Of a DNA stretch of 64,000 nucleotides, positions 33,869-43,355 are shown one piece after another. This DNA comes from Sunxiuqinia sp963678245 (GTDB lineage Bacteria > Bacteroidota > Bacteroidia > Bacteroidales > Prolixibacteraceae). Where the stretch lies: NCBI GenBank assembly GCA_965140765.1, contig OZ223309.1, positions 1,612,001 through 1,676,000 on the forward strand. The letters run 5' to 3'. The notes beneath the pieces were generated by a model, which was not told where the DNA came from, did no database searches, and was given only the letters and a program-made list of their open reading frames with translations. Position 1 is the stretch's first letter. Each line of letters opens with the position of its first letter. Position numbers and translations under genes: made by a program.

Positions 33869-36349
33869 TTGAATATAAATTTTGAAAATATTGATTTGCC
33901 GGTTGTTTCCATACTTGATGAGATAAAAAAGCAACTGGCTCATCAAAATACACTTATAATACAGGCTTCTCCGGGAGCCGGAAAAAGTACCTTGGTGCCT
34001 CTGGCATTGCTGGATGGAAGTTGTATCGGAAAGATCATCGTGCTGGAGCCAAGGCGATTGGCAGCACGTTCGATTGCCGAGCGAATGGCTTCGTTGCTTG
34101 GCGAAAAAGTAGGAGAGACGGTTGGCTATCGCATTCGTTTCGAAAACAGGGTGAGTGAAAAGACCCGGATTGAAGTAGTTACCGAAGGAATTCTGACGCG
34201 AATGTTGCACTCCGACAATTCGCTGGAAGGAATATCAACAGTCATTTTTGATGAATTTCACGAGCGTAGCATTCATGCCGATGTGGCCTTGGCCCTGTGT
34301 CGCGAAGCCCAGCAAATTCTTCGTCCTGATTTACGTATTTTGGTGATGTCGGCTACCTTAAATTTACCCCAGCTGGTTGACTTATTGCGGGCTCCTTTTG
34401 TTACATGCAGTGGTCGGCAGTATCCGGTAAATATTCAATATACGGGAGGAAATGATGTCCGCATGTTGCCTGATTTAACCGCTCAGACCGTATTGCGGGC
34501 GATAAAGGAAACGAAAGGCGACATCCTTGTTTTTCTTCCGGGTGAAGGCGAAATTCGAAAATGTGAAGGTTTGCTGAAGAAGGAAAACTTACCCGTTGAG
34601 ATTCATCTGCTGTTTGGAATGCTTTCTAAAAATAGGCAATTGGCAGCTGTCTTTCCAAATCCGAAAGGCAAACGAAAAATCATTTTGGCCACTTCAATTG
34701 CTGAAACTAGCTTAACGATTGAAGGAGTGCAGGTGGTTATTGATTGTGGCTATTCGCGCACTTCTAGGTTTGATCCGGGCAATGGACTATCGCGTTTGGA
34801 AACCTTGCAGATATCAATCGACTCAGCGGATCAGCGTGCTGGTCGTGCAGGACGTTTAGGACCCGGAACTTGCTATCGGATGTGGACCCGGGCAACGCAG
34901 GATCAATTAGCCGAGCATCGCGTACCAGAAATCATGGAGGCAGACCTTGCCGACCTGGTGCTGGATTTAGCTCAATGGGGAATTACAGATCCAAGTCAAC
35001 TCTCCTGGCTCACACCGCCACCCAAGGGCGCTTATTTGCAGGCTACAGAACTCTTACATCAATTGGACGCGTTGGACAGTGGTCGGATTACGAAACATGG
35101 GAAAGCCATGCATCGGTTGCCCTGTCATCCGCGCATAGCACACATGCTTCTGATGGCAAAGCAACATGGCAATTTGGAACTGGCTACTGACCTGGCAGCT
35201 ATGCTAGAAGAGCGTGACCCTCTCGGACGTGAAGCCGGTATTGATATAAATCTTCGGATTGAAGCATTGCGAAAGCAGCGCGCTGAAAACCGGATGGGCA
35301 AAAAAATGAGTCGCATCGATAAAGTTGCTGGGTCGTATCGCCGATTGATCGGCTGCAATGAAAGCAATGAGGTTGTTGACCCATACGAAACAGGTCTGTT
35401 ATTGGTATTTGCTTATCCCGAACGCATTGGACATGCCCGTGTTGGTAACAATGCCCAATTTCAATTGTCAAATGGCAGTTTAGTAATGGCAGGTCATCAG
35501 GATGAGCTGGCACATGAAGCCTGGTTAGCAGTTGCTCACCTTAATGCACGCGAAGGAATGGGAAAAATATTTTTAGCTTCGCCTTTAAACCCACGAGATT
35601 TGGCTCCATTGGTAAAAGAACGAGACCTAATTACCTGGGACACTCGAAATGGCGGGCTAAATGCAGTGCGTGAATTGCGTATTGGCTCTATTGTTTTACA
35701 ATCGAAACCACTACCTAACCCCGATCAAAGTCATTTACAGCAAGCTATTGTTGATGCTGTTCAAAAAGAAGGCGAGCAGTTGCTTAACTTTAATAAACAG
35801 GTTGAACAGTGGCAAAATAGGGTGCTGAGTATGCGAAAGTGGCAACCTACGGAAAATTGGCCTGATGTTTCAACAGGCAATCTATTAATGACGAATAACG
35901 GTTGGCTTGCACCTTATTTACAAGGTGTTCGAAAACCCGCTGACCTGAAGAAAATCGACTTAAAATCAGCTCTTCATTATCATTTGAGTGCGGAGCAACA
36001 AATCCAACTAACCCGTTTCGCTCCCGAAAAGATCGATGTGCCCAGCGGTTCATCAATCCGTTTGGAGTATCAACCCAACGGAGCTCCTCCTGTATTGGCC
36101 GTTCGTTTACAAGAAGTTTTTGGAATGACTGGTACACCAACTGTAAATGATGGAAAAGTGAATGTACTGATGCATTTGTTGTCGCCAGGGTTTAAGCCGG
36201 TACAAATTACTTCCGACCTGCGAAGTTTTTGGGATAATACCTACTTTGAAGTTAAAAAAGAATTGAAGCGTCGTTACCCGAAACATGCCTGGCCCGATGA
36301 TCCCTGGGTTGAAAAAGCAGTACGCGGAGTAAAACGAAAAAAGAATTAG
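33869..36349 (+). CDS. hrpB: ATP-dependent DEAH-box helicase HrpB
   Basis: An 826-residue DExH helicase. It has Walker A SPGAGKSTLVPLALL near residue 35, box Ia LEPRRLAARS, the DEFH box in VIFDEFHERS near 130, MSATLNL, the motif VI QRAGRAGRLG near 320, and the HrpB C-terminal region through TWPDDPWVEKAVRG-like LSPGFKPVQITSD. RNA or DNA substrates of bacterial HrpB are not firmly known. The start is probably TTG at 33869: an upstream ATG frame hits a TAG at once and no ATG lies near the helicase motifs. DUF2293 follows 4 bp after its stop. Confidence 0.95.
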   Translation: MNINFENIDLPVVSILDEIKKQLAHQNTLIIQASPGAGKSTLVPLALLDGSCIGKIIVLEPRRLAARSIAERMASLLGEKVGETVGYRIRFENRVSEKTRIEVVTEGILTRMLHSDNSLEGISTVIFDEFHERSIHADVALALCREAQQILRPDLRILVMSATLNLPQLVDLLRAPFVTCSGRQYPVNIQYTGGNDVRMLPDLTAQTVLRAIKETKGDILVFLPGEGEIRKCEGLLKKENLPVEIHLLFGMLSKNRQLAAVFPNPKGKRKIILATSIAETSLTIEGVQVVIDCGYSRTSRFDPGNGLSRLETLQISIDSADQRAGRAGRLGPGTCYRMWTRATQDQLAEHRVPEIMEADLADLVLDLAQWGITDPSQLSWLTPPPKGAYLQATELLHQLDALDSGRITKHGKAMHRLPCHPRIAHMLLMAKQHGNLELATDLAAMLEERDPLGREAGIDINLRIEALRKQRAENRMGKKMSRIDKVAGSYRRLIGCNESNEVVDPYETGLLLVFAYPERIGHARVGNNAQFQLSNGSLVMAGHQDELAHEAWLAVAHLNAREGMGKIFLASPLNPRDLAPLVKERDLITWDTRNGGLNAVRELRIGSIVLQSKPLPNPDQSHLQQAIVDAVQKEGEQLLNFNKQVEQWQNRVLSMRKWQPTENWPDVSTGNLLMTNNGWLAPYLQGVRKPADLKKIDLKSALHYHLSAEQQIQLTRFAPEKIDVPSGSSIRLEYQPNGAPPVLAVRLQEVFGMTGTPTVNDGKVNVLMHLLSPGFKPVQITSDLRSFWDNTYFEVKKELKRRYPKHAWPDDPWVEKAVRGVKRKKN

Positions 36350-36353
36350 TAAA

Positions 36354-37034
36354 ATGAGTCTGCAAGAAATAGAGATTGTAAGTCCGGGAAAAAAAGGACA
36401 ACTAATAAACGAATATGGCGAGCCTGTTATTCCTCCTAAAGGTTGGACTTTTTTGCCGGCAGGCGATGCCGGAATTACCCGCAAAGTAACTGCACAAGGA
36501 AAGTACTGGCGGGTTCAGGTAAAGAAAGGCCGACGGACAACGTCGAAAGGAGTATGGGCGCCGGCAGCTACAATTGCAAGTGCAAAGGAAATGGTTACTG
36601 CTGTCCGACAAACAGATAGTTATCAGAAGAAGAGGAAGTCGGAAATTATTCGTCGTGAGAAAAAGCAAGTGATTTACCAAGGTGAATTTTTTGAAGCCGT
36701 GGTTCGCTATCTTAATTTTCATTCAACTTACCGGGAAGTAGAACAAAAAATGGCTCAGGCTATTACTGATCATGCGACTCCGGTTGGCAGTGGCACCGTT
36801 GCCCGCACGCAGCGCATTCCGGTGGAAGAGCGTGCAGCACGCGCTGTTATTGCATGGATGCGCCATCGAACGACAGCTTATGACAACATGAAAATTGCCC
36901 GCATAAAGGGGGAGCGACGTGCAGTGCGACGAGATCTTGCTCAGCGGTCAGTTCTGTTGCTTAATAGTTATCGGAAGGGGCAGATAATTTCAACAGATTG
37001 TCCGCTATGGAACGCCATTCATCGAAATAAATAA
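36354..37034 (+). CDS. DUF2293 domain protein
   Basis: A 226-residue basic protein with a DUF2293 domain in its C-terminal half (HATPVGSGTVARTQRIPVEE, then AARAVIAWMRHRTTAYDNMK, residues about 140-185). The N-terminal half is Lys/Arg-rich with GWTFLPAGDAGITRK near residue 29. High positive charge suggests nucleic-acid binding (inference). It lies 4 bp after hrpB and 19 bp before a YchJ-like gene, so a three-gene transcript is likely; a link with the helicase is plausible but unproved. Confidence 0.85.
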   Translation: MSLQEIEIVSPGKKGQLINEYGEPVIPPKGWTFLPAGDAGITRKVTAQGKYWRVQVKKGRRTTSKGVWAPAATIASAKEMVTAVRQTDSYQKKRKSEIIRREKKQVIYQGEFFEAVVRYLNFHSTYREVEQKMAQAITDHATPVGSGTVARTQRIPVEERAARAVIAWMRHRTTAYDNMKIARIKGERRAVRRDLAQRSVLLLNSYRKGQIISTDCPLWNAIHRNK

Positions 37035-37053
37035 ACAAGCAAAATCAAACAAT

Positions 37054-37449
37054 ATGAATCGTTTATGTCTCTGTGGATCGAAGAAAGAAATCAGTACATG
37101 TTGTGAAGCTATTCTTTCGGGTAGGCGACAAGCTGCAACTGCACTGGAACTGATGCGTTCGCGATACGTGGCGTTTACGAAAGCCAATGGTGCTTACCTG
37201 ATGGGTAGTCACCATAGCGAAACGCGCCCCGTAAAAGAGCGCATTTCCATCGAAAAGTGGGCTCGGTCAGTAAATTGGGTGAGCCTAACGATCCTGTCAA
37301 CCGAAGCCGGCGAAGCCACAGACGAGGCCGGGAAAGTTGAGTTTCGTGCCCTTTACACGGAAAATGGGAACCTGGAACAAATACACGAAAATTCACTTTT
37401 CAAGCGAGAAAATGGGAAATGGGTTTACCACTCGGGCATTCATTATTAA
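37054..37449 (+). CDS. YchJ-family SEC-C-like protein
   Basis: A 131-residue protein with the N-terminal cysteine signature MNRLCLCGSKKEISTCC and the family region ALELMRSRYVAFTKANGAYL and KVEFRALYTENGNLEQIHE. Related proteins carry an NTF2-like fold plus a SEC-C metal-binding motif. No enzymatic role is known. It is third after hrpB. Confidence 0.85.
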   Translation: MNRLCLCGSKKEISTCCEAILSGRRQAATALELMRSRYVAFTKANGAYLMGSHHSETRPVKERISIEKWARSVNWVSLTILSTEAGEATDEAGKVEFRALYTENGNLEQIHENSLFKRENGKWVYHSGIHY

Positions 37450-37733
37450 TAATTGCTGAAATTGCTAGCCGGACTTGCAGCGCATACTCACACGTTGGCA
37501 AATGGGTGTATCTGGTATTCTTATACTAGCTGTCGTTTTAGGAAGTGAATGCCGAATGATCGACGAATTGATAACCGCACATTGTCGGTACAAATTACAT
37601 GAATCTGTACTTTCTATAAAACTTGTTTTTCAATGTTCCGGTTAGTTCTCGTACAATTTACCCAATCAATTTTTTATCCGTCGAAATTATTTCGATCCAT
37701 CTTCGTTTAATTCGTGTGTTGCTAAGTTTTTTA
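37450..37733. other. Gene-free leader region upstream of the 37761 gene
   Basis: No coding frame or strong hairpin is visible between the YchJ-like stop and the promoter box at 37734. An in-frame ATG at 37623 would extend the next gene but lies upstream of its promoter box. Confidence 0.4.
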
Positions 37734-37741
37734 TATTTTTG
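37734..37741 (+). promoter_or_regulatory. -7 promoter box (TATTTTTG)
   Basis: Matches TAnnTTTG and lies 20 bp before the ATG at 37761, supporting the signal-peptide start of the phosphatase-like gene. Confidence 0.6.
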
Positions 37742-37760
37742 GGTTCCTAAAAATTTTACT

Positions 37761-39401
37761 ATGCTGAATCGATTGCAGACGCTTTTAATACTGGTTTTTA
37801 TATTGAGCTCATTTCCTGTTTTTTCGCAACAAATTCCTGTCAATCAATCCGACCAGACTCGATTGGTTGTTGTGATTAATGTGGAGCAAATGCGTACCGA
37901 TTACATCAGTCGGTTTTGGAATCAGTTTCAGCAAGGCGGATTTCGCAGGTTGATGAACGAAGGAACGGTTTGTAGCAATACATCGATGGATCTGCACATC
38001 AAAAAGAACATTACCGGAGTACCAACACTTTTTACCGGCGTTTACCCGGCTCGCCACGGAATTGTAAACGATAGCTGGTACGACCGCTTGCGGGAAAAGG
38101 AAGTAAGTGCTCTTGAAGACAACTATTACATTACAGTAGGAAGTGACTCGGAAGAAGGTCAGATTTCTTCTGCTAACCTGTTAATGCCAACCATTGGAGA
38201 TGTATTCAAACTCAATTCGCAAAATGAAGCTAAGGTATTTTCGGTTGCACTTAATGCCGGGAGTGCCATTCTCTCGGCTGGCCATGCTGCCGACGGTGCT
38301 TATTGGATGGATGAATTAACCGGGCATATGATTAGTACGTCTTATTTTGTTGATCAATTTCCGGACTGGGCACGTACATTCAATGATAAGCGATTTGCCG
38401 ACCTTTATTTGGATCGCGATTGGACAACTTTGCTTCCGGCAACGAGCTACACCGAAAGCCTGGAAGATGATTATATTCTGGAACCCGGGTATTATCAAAA
38501 GTGGAACACGTTTCCCTATAACCTTAAGAAATTAAAAGATCGAGCAGGGAATTATAAGGTGTTGAAGACGACACCATTCGGAAATACCATGGTGAAAGAT
38601 TTTGCTTTATCTTTAGTTGATGCTGAACGGCTTGGGCAAGACTACGTTCCGGATTTGCTGGCTCTTAATTTTTCTTCGATGGATTATGAGCAAGGTGCTT
38701 TTAGCCCCAATTCGGTTGAAATAGAAGACTTGTATTTACGATTGGACAGAAACCTGGAACACCTGTTGAACTTTCTCGATCAGAAAGTAGGCAGAAACCG
38801 ATATCTGGTTGTATTGAGTTCGGCTTGTTCAACAAATTATCCGGTTGCTTATTTAAAAGAAGAATTTAATATGCCTGTCGGTTTTGTTGCCCCCGAAAGC
38901 ATGATAGCTCTTTTAAAATCATTTTTAAATATTAGCTATGGACAGGGTGAATGGGTTGAGTTTGTTACCGATCAGCAAATCTATCTAAATCGTGATCTGA
39001 TTGAAAAAAACGGGCTTGAGTTGGGTGATGTCCAGCGAAAAGCAGCCTCCTTTATTAACCAATTCGAAGGAATAAAACTTTCGCTGCCCTCGGTTGATTT
39101 TGAGCGGGGTGATTACTTGAGAAGTCAGCTGGCAACGATTGCCGATTCATATAATTTGAAGAGATCGGGCGATGTGCTTTTTATGCTGGAAGATGGTTGG
39201 CAGCCCCAATATAAGTTCAAACGAACGATTTATACTGACAATGCCCGCATTCCTCTGATTTGGTTTGGTAAAGGAGTTCAAAAGCGAACAACCATTAACC
39301 CGGTTGATGGGGTGGATGTTGTGCCAACCCTACTAAATCTGTTGGGATTCGATATTCCCGACTATTGCATTGGCAAGGTTATACTGGAAGTTTCTCAGTA
39401 A
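37761..39401 (+). CDS. PafA-like alkaline phosphatase superfamily protein with degenerate metal sites (probable pseudoenzyme)
   Basis: A 546-residue exported protein (signal peptide residues 1-23, FSQQ) of the nucleotide pyrophosphatase/PafA-like alkaline phosphatase fold. Compared with PafA-type enzymes, VDQMR is VEQMR (E42), T85 remains in KNITGVPTLFTG but the PGH after it is gone, STDYVGH is SSMDYEQGAF, the DHG loop reads LSSACSTNYP, and the late YDTHVP is YTDNARIP. Several zinc ligands are therefore missing. The fold and a Thr nucleophile persist, so a binding role is more likely than catalysis. It overlaps the convergent beta-barrel gene by 7 bp. Confidence 0.8.
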   Translation: MLNRLQTLLILVFILSSFPVFSQQIPVNQSDQTRLVVVINVEQMRTDYISRFWNQFQQGGFRRLMNEGTVCSNTSMDLHIKKNITGVPTLFTGVYPARHGIVNDSWYDRLREKEVSALEDNYYITVGSDSEEGQISSANLLMPTIGDVFKLNSQNEAKVFSVALNAGSAILSAGHAADGAYWMDELTGHMISTSYFVDQFPDWARTFNDKRFADLYLDRDWTTLLPATSYTESLEDDYILEPGYYQKWNTFPYNLKKLKDRAGNYKVLKTTPFGNTMVKDFALSLVDAERLGQDYVPDLLALNFSSMDYEQGAFSPNSVEIEDLYLRLDRNLEHLLNFLDQKVGRNRYLVVLSSACSTNYPVAYLKEEFNMPVGFVAPESMIALLKSFLNISYGQGEWVEFVTDQQIYLNRDLIEKNGLELGDVQRKAASFINQFEGIKLSLPSVDFERGDYLRSQLATIADSYNLKRSGDVLFMLEDGWQPQYKFKRTIYTDNARIPLIWFGKGVQKRTTINPVDGVDVVPTLLNLLGFDIPDYCIGKVILEVSQ

Positions 39402-40027
39402 CGGGTCGAAAAATATAGCGCCAACGTGAAGGTGATGGTTTGCCTTCTTAAATTGTACCACTGATAAGGATCTTCGGCAGTGCGTTCTTGCAACGGCTTC
39501 CATTGCCATTGCCATTCGTTGTTTTTGTAGTTATGGTAGCCAACCTTAAAAGCCAGAAAGCTATTCCATTTGATGCGGTAACGAAATCCGAGTCCATATT
39601 CGTATAAAAAACCTTTATCCTGGGTGTCGTCATTAAACCGGAACCCATAGCCTCCCTCTAAATAAGCAAAAGGTGTGTTTGAGCCTTTGCTCAGATAGGC
39701 TTGCGTGTTAACTAAAATTGGCAGCGTGTACATTCTTGGCCCTTGATACTGCAGAACCCCCAGCCCTGCGCCTGCCGAAAGATGATAGTTGATAAACCAA
39801 TTGACGGTTGATTTTAAACCAAAGGACGATGGACTGTAAGCGTCCGTATCAATTAAATAGTTGGTCGTTAGCATGTAGTTAGTCCCGTAAATTCCTTCAA
39901 TGCTGTAAAAGACTCCTTGATTTCTGACAAGGTGTGCTCGTTTGGCCTGTACTGATTCACTCAGTAAACCAATGAATGTAAACAATAAGGCAAAAAGCAG
40001 AAGGTACTTAGTTCGTTTTTCTTTCAT
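39395..40027 (-). CDS. Outer-membrane beta-barrel-like protein
   Basis: A 210-residue exported protein with signal peptide (residues 8-28, ending VQA) and alternating aromatic strands such as NWFINYHLSAGAGLGVLQYQ and GGYGFRF, YGLGFRYRI, ending in aromatic-terminated LALYFSTRY. This pattern fits a small outer-membrane barrel with a C-terminal phenylalanine/tyrosine signal. Family and substrate are unknown. It is convergent with the phosphatase-like gene (7-bp overlap). Confidence 0.75.
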   Translation of the reverse strand: MKEKRTKYLLLFALLFTFIGLLSESVQAKRAHLVRNQGVFYSIEGIYGTNYMLTTNYLIDTDAYSPSSFGLKSTVNWFINYHLSAGAGLGVLQYQGPRMYTLPILVNTQAYLSKGSNTPFAYLEGGYGFRFNDDTQDKGFLYEYGLGFRYRIKWNSFLAFKVGYHNYKNNEWQWQWKPLQERTAEDPYQWYNLRRQTITFTLALYFSTRY

Positions 40028-40135
40028 AGCAACAGGGTTTCAACTAAATCCATTCAGGATAATCTGGTTGCACGGTGCAAGATATTAAAAGATGGCTTCA
40101 AATGGAATAGGTTTAAGGTTTTGTAATTGTTTTTG

Positions 40136-40143
40136 TAAATTTG
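40136..40143 (+). promoter_or_regulatory. -7 promoter box (TAAATTTG) upstream of yjbQ
   Basis: Matches TAnnTTTG, about 150 bp before the YjbQ ATG. The intervening leader holds no obvious element I can name. Confidence 0.4.
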
Positions 40144-40293
40144 TGTTTCGCATTGATTGCTTGCGTGGTAACAAAAATAGCACAGCGAGCAGCAAGTAAA
40201 AACAGGGTGGGATGCTTTTCGCAATCCTCTTGATTATGTGGAAGTAAAGAAGACAAAACAATCCGGCATCCTGTCCAAAATACCCAAAAAATT

Positions 40294-40704
40294 ATGATTG
40301 AACAGAAGGAAATACAATTACCAAAATTTAGAAGAGGCTTTCACTTGATAACAGATTTAGTTACCCGTGAATTGCCCGATTTACCTGATAAAGGATTGCT
40401 ACATGTTTTAATCAAGCATACCTCGGCGGGAATTACCTTGAATGAAAATGCCGATCCATCAGTCCGGACCGATTTTGAGTCGTTCGTGAATAAGCTCATT
40501 CCCGAAAATCATCCTGTATACACCCACACTTACGAAGGCGATGATGATATGCCGGCGCACCTGAAATCCTCAATTATTGGTGCTGAACTGACGATTCCGA
40601 TTACCAACGGCCGGTTGAATCTTGGGACCTGGCAAGGCATTTACCTGGGCGAATACCGCAACCATGGAGGCTCTCGCAAATTGGTGTTGACAGTTTATAG
40701 CTAG
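40294..40704 (+). CDS. YjbQ family (UPF0047) protein
   Basis: A 136-residue member of the UPF0047/YjbQ family, with HTSAGITLNENADPSVRTDFE near residue 47 and LNLGTWQGIYLGEYRNHGG near the C-terminus. The conserved histidines form the known metal-binding trimer core. Family members have a side activity of thiamine phosphate synthesis, but the physiological role is not settled. It is monocistronic. Confidence 0.93.
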   Translation: MIEQKEIQLPKFRRGFHLITDLVTRELPDLPDKGLLHVLIKHTSAGITLNENADPSVRTDFESFVNKLIPENHPVYTHTYEGDDDMPAHLKSSIIGAELTIPITNGRLNLGTWQGIYLGEYRNHGGSRKLVLTVYS

Positions 40705-40944
40705 TTAGACAATAATGATAGCCACCATAAAACCAATAACATAGCGAAATGACGCAATATTTAAAAACAGATTTATAAAATCGAATGTCTGTTAACTGTC
40801 ATATCGGATTTTAATCTAGAAATGCGATAGAGTATCATAGCTTTAAATACTTGAAATTCAGTTCGTATTTAATTTCTATTTCAAATTTATAAATAGAATT
40901 GGCTCAATTATGCATGAAAACGGATACTCAGATATCTTTTTATA

Positions 40945-41370
40945 TTATATAGAATAAATATCGCTGGCTTTAAGTAATTCTATTTTATGTTCTTGCAAAA
41001 CTTTTATTATCATGTCGTTAGAAGAGGAGCGAATAATTACAGAAGCTTTATTTTCCAATGCAAAAGCATACATGTAGTCGACAGGTACGTTGTTTTTAGA
41101 TAATATTTGAAGTGCTTTATATAATCCTCCCGACTCATGAGGAACTACCAAACAAACTACTTCAGTAATATTCACTGAAAACTTGTTCTCTTTCAGAACC
41201 TGTTTAGCCTTGATCGGATTATTTACAATCATACGCACAATACCAAAATCGGCTGCATCGGCAATACTAAATGCCGAGATATTAATATTGTTTTCGGCTA
41301 AAATTTTAGTCATTTCGGTTAAACGACCAGTTTTGTCTTCTATAAAAACGGATAATTGTTCTATTATCAT
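40945..41370 (-). CDS. Double ACT-domain regulatory protein
   Basis: A 141-residue protein made of two ACT domains. The first begins QLSVFIEDKTGRLTEMTKILAENN (residues 4-27, only part quoted), the second is around VVPHESGGLYKALQILSKNN. ACT domains bind amino acids and regulate enzymes. It overlaps the phenylacetate-CoA ligase gene by 4 bp, and the same pairing is widespread, so it likely senses an aromatic amino acid or aryl acid for that ligase. Confidence 0.9.
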   Translation of the reverse strand: MIIEQLSVFIEDKTGRLTEMTKILAENNINISAFSIADAADFGIVRMIVNNPIKAKQVLKENKFSVNITEVVCLVVPHESGGLYKALQILSKNNVPVDYMYAFALENKASVIIRSSSNDMIIKVLQEHKIELLKASDIYSI

Positions 41371-42674
41371 GATGATTGTTTTTTTCTGTTATCGATTACT
41401 CTTACTGCTTTACCTTCCGATCTGGCAATAGACATGGGCTCGACTAAATTAATTTTCACACTAATACCTAGTGTGCTGGCCATATTGTTACGAATACGAG
41501 TACGCAATCCTTCAAGTACTTTTACCTCATCAGACCAAAATTGCTCGTCTACTTCAACATTCACTTCAAGGGTATCGAGGTTACCCTCGCGATTTACAAC
41601 CAACTGGTAATGTGAGGTTGTATTGCTTACTTCAAGCAAAGCAGCCTCAACTTGAGAAGGGAAAATATTTACGCCACGAATAATAAGCATATCATCTGAG
41701 CGGCCTAAACATTTCTCCATTCGTACAATTGTGCGTCCGCATTCGCATTTATCAGTATACAAACGAGTAAGGTCGCGAGTCCGGTATCGCAACAAGGGCA
41801 TTGCTTCTTTGGTTACTGTTGTAAATACAAGCTCTCCAACTTCACCGTAAGGCAATACTTCGAGGGTTTTAGGATTGATGATTTCCGGAATAAAATGATC
41901 TTCAAAAATATGCATCCCACATTGATGTTCACATTCCATGGAAACCCCTGGCCCAATAATTTCGCTAAGTCCATAGATATCAAAGGCTTTTAATCCGAGC
42001 ATTTCTTCAACCTGAAAACGCAATTCTTTGGTCCAGGGTTCGGCGCCAAATATTCCTGCTTTTAGTTTAATGTTGTTTTTATCAATGTTTCCTTTTTGGA
42101 TACTTTCGCCTAAAAAAGCGGCATACGAAGGTGTACATGCAATTACAGTTGAACCAAAATCTTGCATAAGCTGTAATTGTTTTTTTGTATTGCCACCAGA
42201 AATAGGAATTACCGAAGCTCCTACTTTTTCAGCTCCGTAATGAACACCTAGTCCTCCGGTAAATAAGCCATAACCGTAGGCAATTTGAATTATATCGTTT
42301 TTGCCCACATTGGCCATCGATAGCGAACGGGCTACCACCTCGCTCCAGAGGCTAATATCTGCACGTGTATAACCCACAACCGTCGGTTTTCCAGTTGTTC
42401 CACTCGAAGCATGCAAGCGAACAATATCGCTTTGAGGCACTGTAAAAAGACCGAAGGGGTAATTGTCGCGCAAATCGGTTTTATTGGTAAAAGGCAAATC
42501 CTTTAATTGGTCGATGCTTTTAATATCACCGGGTTTAATACCTTTTGCTTGAAGTTTTTCACGATAAAAAGGCACATTATAATAGATGCGTTCAATCATT
42601 TTTACCAACCGCTCATCCTGAATTGTTTTAAGCTCATCACGACTTGCGGTTTCGATATGTTCATTCCAAATCAT
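41367..42674 (-). CDS. paaK: Phenylacetate-CoA ligase
   Basis: A 435-residue adenylate-forming enzyme activating phenylacetate or related aryl acids to CoA thioesters. It has the P-loop-like HASSGTTGKPTVVGYT near residue 94, YGLSEIIGPGVSMECEHQ near residue 235 and RTRDLTRLYTDKCECGR. The catalytic lysine lies near the C-terminus. It is in the iorA-iorB-paaK-ACT gene set, where IorAB makes aryl-acetyl-CoA from aryl pyruvates and the ligase handles free aryl acids. Confidence 0.93.
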   Translation of the reverse strand: MIWNEHIETASRDELKTIQDERLVKMIERIYYNVPFYREKLQAKGIKPGDIKSIDQLKDLPFTNKTDLRDNYPFGLFTVPQSDIVRLHASSGTTGKPTVVGYTRADISLWSEVVARSLSMANVGKNDIIQIAYGYGLFTGGLGVHYGAEKVGASVIPISGGNTKKQLQLMQDFGSTVIACTPSYAAFLGESIQKGNIDKNNIKLKAGIFGAEPWTKELRFQVEEMLGLKAFDIYGLSEIIGPGVSMECEHQCGMHIFEDHFIPEIINPKTLEVLPYGEVGELVFTTVTKEAMPLLRYRTRDLTRLYTDKCECGRTIVRMEKCLGRSDDMLIIRGVNIFPSQVEAALLEVSNTTSHYQLVVNREGNLDTLEVNVEVDEQFWSDEVKVLEGLRTRIRNNMASTLGISVKINLVEPMSIARSEGKAVRVIDNRKKQSS

Positions 42675-42733
42675 AAGTAGGTTATCATTATTTTATGTAA
42701 TATTTCTAATCGTATGTAGGTATAAGTTCATGT

Positions 42734-43309
42734 TTATTCCTTCGCATCAAGTCCTAATTTAAAGGCTTCAAGATTTTGACTGATTATTTTATCTCCTTTT
42801 GCAGCAAACAATTGGCGAATACTTTTTTTGAGCATGTCTTGCGGAATATCTAAATATTTGCAAGCGGCACCGACCATCACGACATTTCTTGTCCGTAAAT
42901 TTCCTGCTTTATGAGCTAGGGATTCGATATCTAACAAATGATAATTAATTCCACTATTCTTGATTTCATCGATTACCCTGTTTTCATCGGGATAATTCCC
43001 AATATTGATAACAGGTTTAATAGCGGTAATGATGACACCCTTGTTGCTTAAATACGGCATATAGCGTAATGCTTCCATGGGCTCAAGAGAGATAATCATA
43101 TCGGCTGTACCCATGGAAATAAGGTCAGAATAGATTTCAGTATCAGAAATTCGAAGGTGCGACTGTACCGCTCCACCACGTTGGCTCATACCATGGACTT
43201 CAGCCTGCTTTATAAATAAATTATTAAACATGGCCGCCTGATCGATAATGGCTGCAATGGTCAATATACCTTGTCCACCAACACCTGCAAGAATGATATC
43301 TTTTGTCAT
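42734..43309 (-). CDS. iorB: Indolepyruvate oxidoreductase subunit beta
   Basis: A 191-residue gamma-domain-like subunit of the 2-oxoacid:ferredoxin oxidoreductase family, with the nucleotide-fold start AGVGGQGILTIAAIIDQAA and the HGMSQRGGAVQSHLRI motif near residue 40. It works with IorA to oxidise indolepyruvate or phenylpyruvate to acyl-CoA, passing electrons to ferredoxin. It lies 46 bp after iorA on the minus strand. Confidence 0.93.
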   Translation of the reverse strand: MTKDIILAGVGGQGILTIAAIIDQAAMFNNLFIKQAEVHGMSQRGGAVQSHLRISDTEIYSDLISMGTADMIISLEPMEALRYMPYLSNKGVIITAIKPVINIGNYPDENRVIDEIKNSGINYHLLDIESLAHKAGNLRTRNVVMVGAACKYLDIPQDMLKKSIRQLFAAKGDKIISQNLEAFKLGLDAKE

Positions 43310-43355
43310 TGTACTTTAGAAATTTTGACTGTTAATCATGCTATTAGTAAAACGA

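Noticed and set aside
33863..36349. HrpB as a truncated gene because no ATG lies near its start
   Set aside because: The helicase motifs begin within 35 residues of the TTG and the length is normal, so a TTG start explains it.
37623..37760. A longer N-terminus for the phosphatase-like protein starting at 37623
   Set aside because: It would lie upstream of a good -7 box and place the signal peptide 46 residues inside the protein.
40144..40293. A thiamine-type riboswitch in the yjbQ leader
   Set aside because: The conserved TPP riboswitch core could not be found in the leader.
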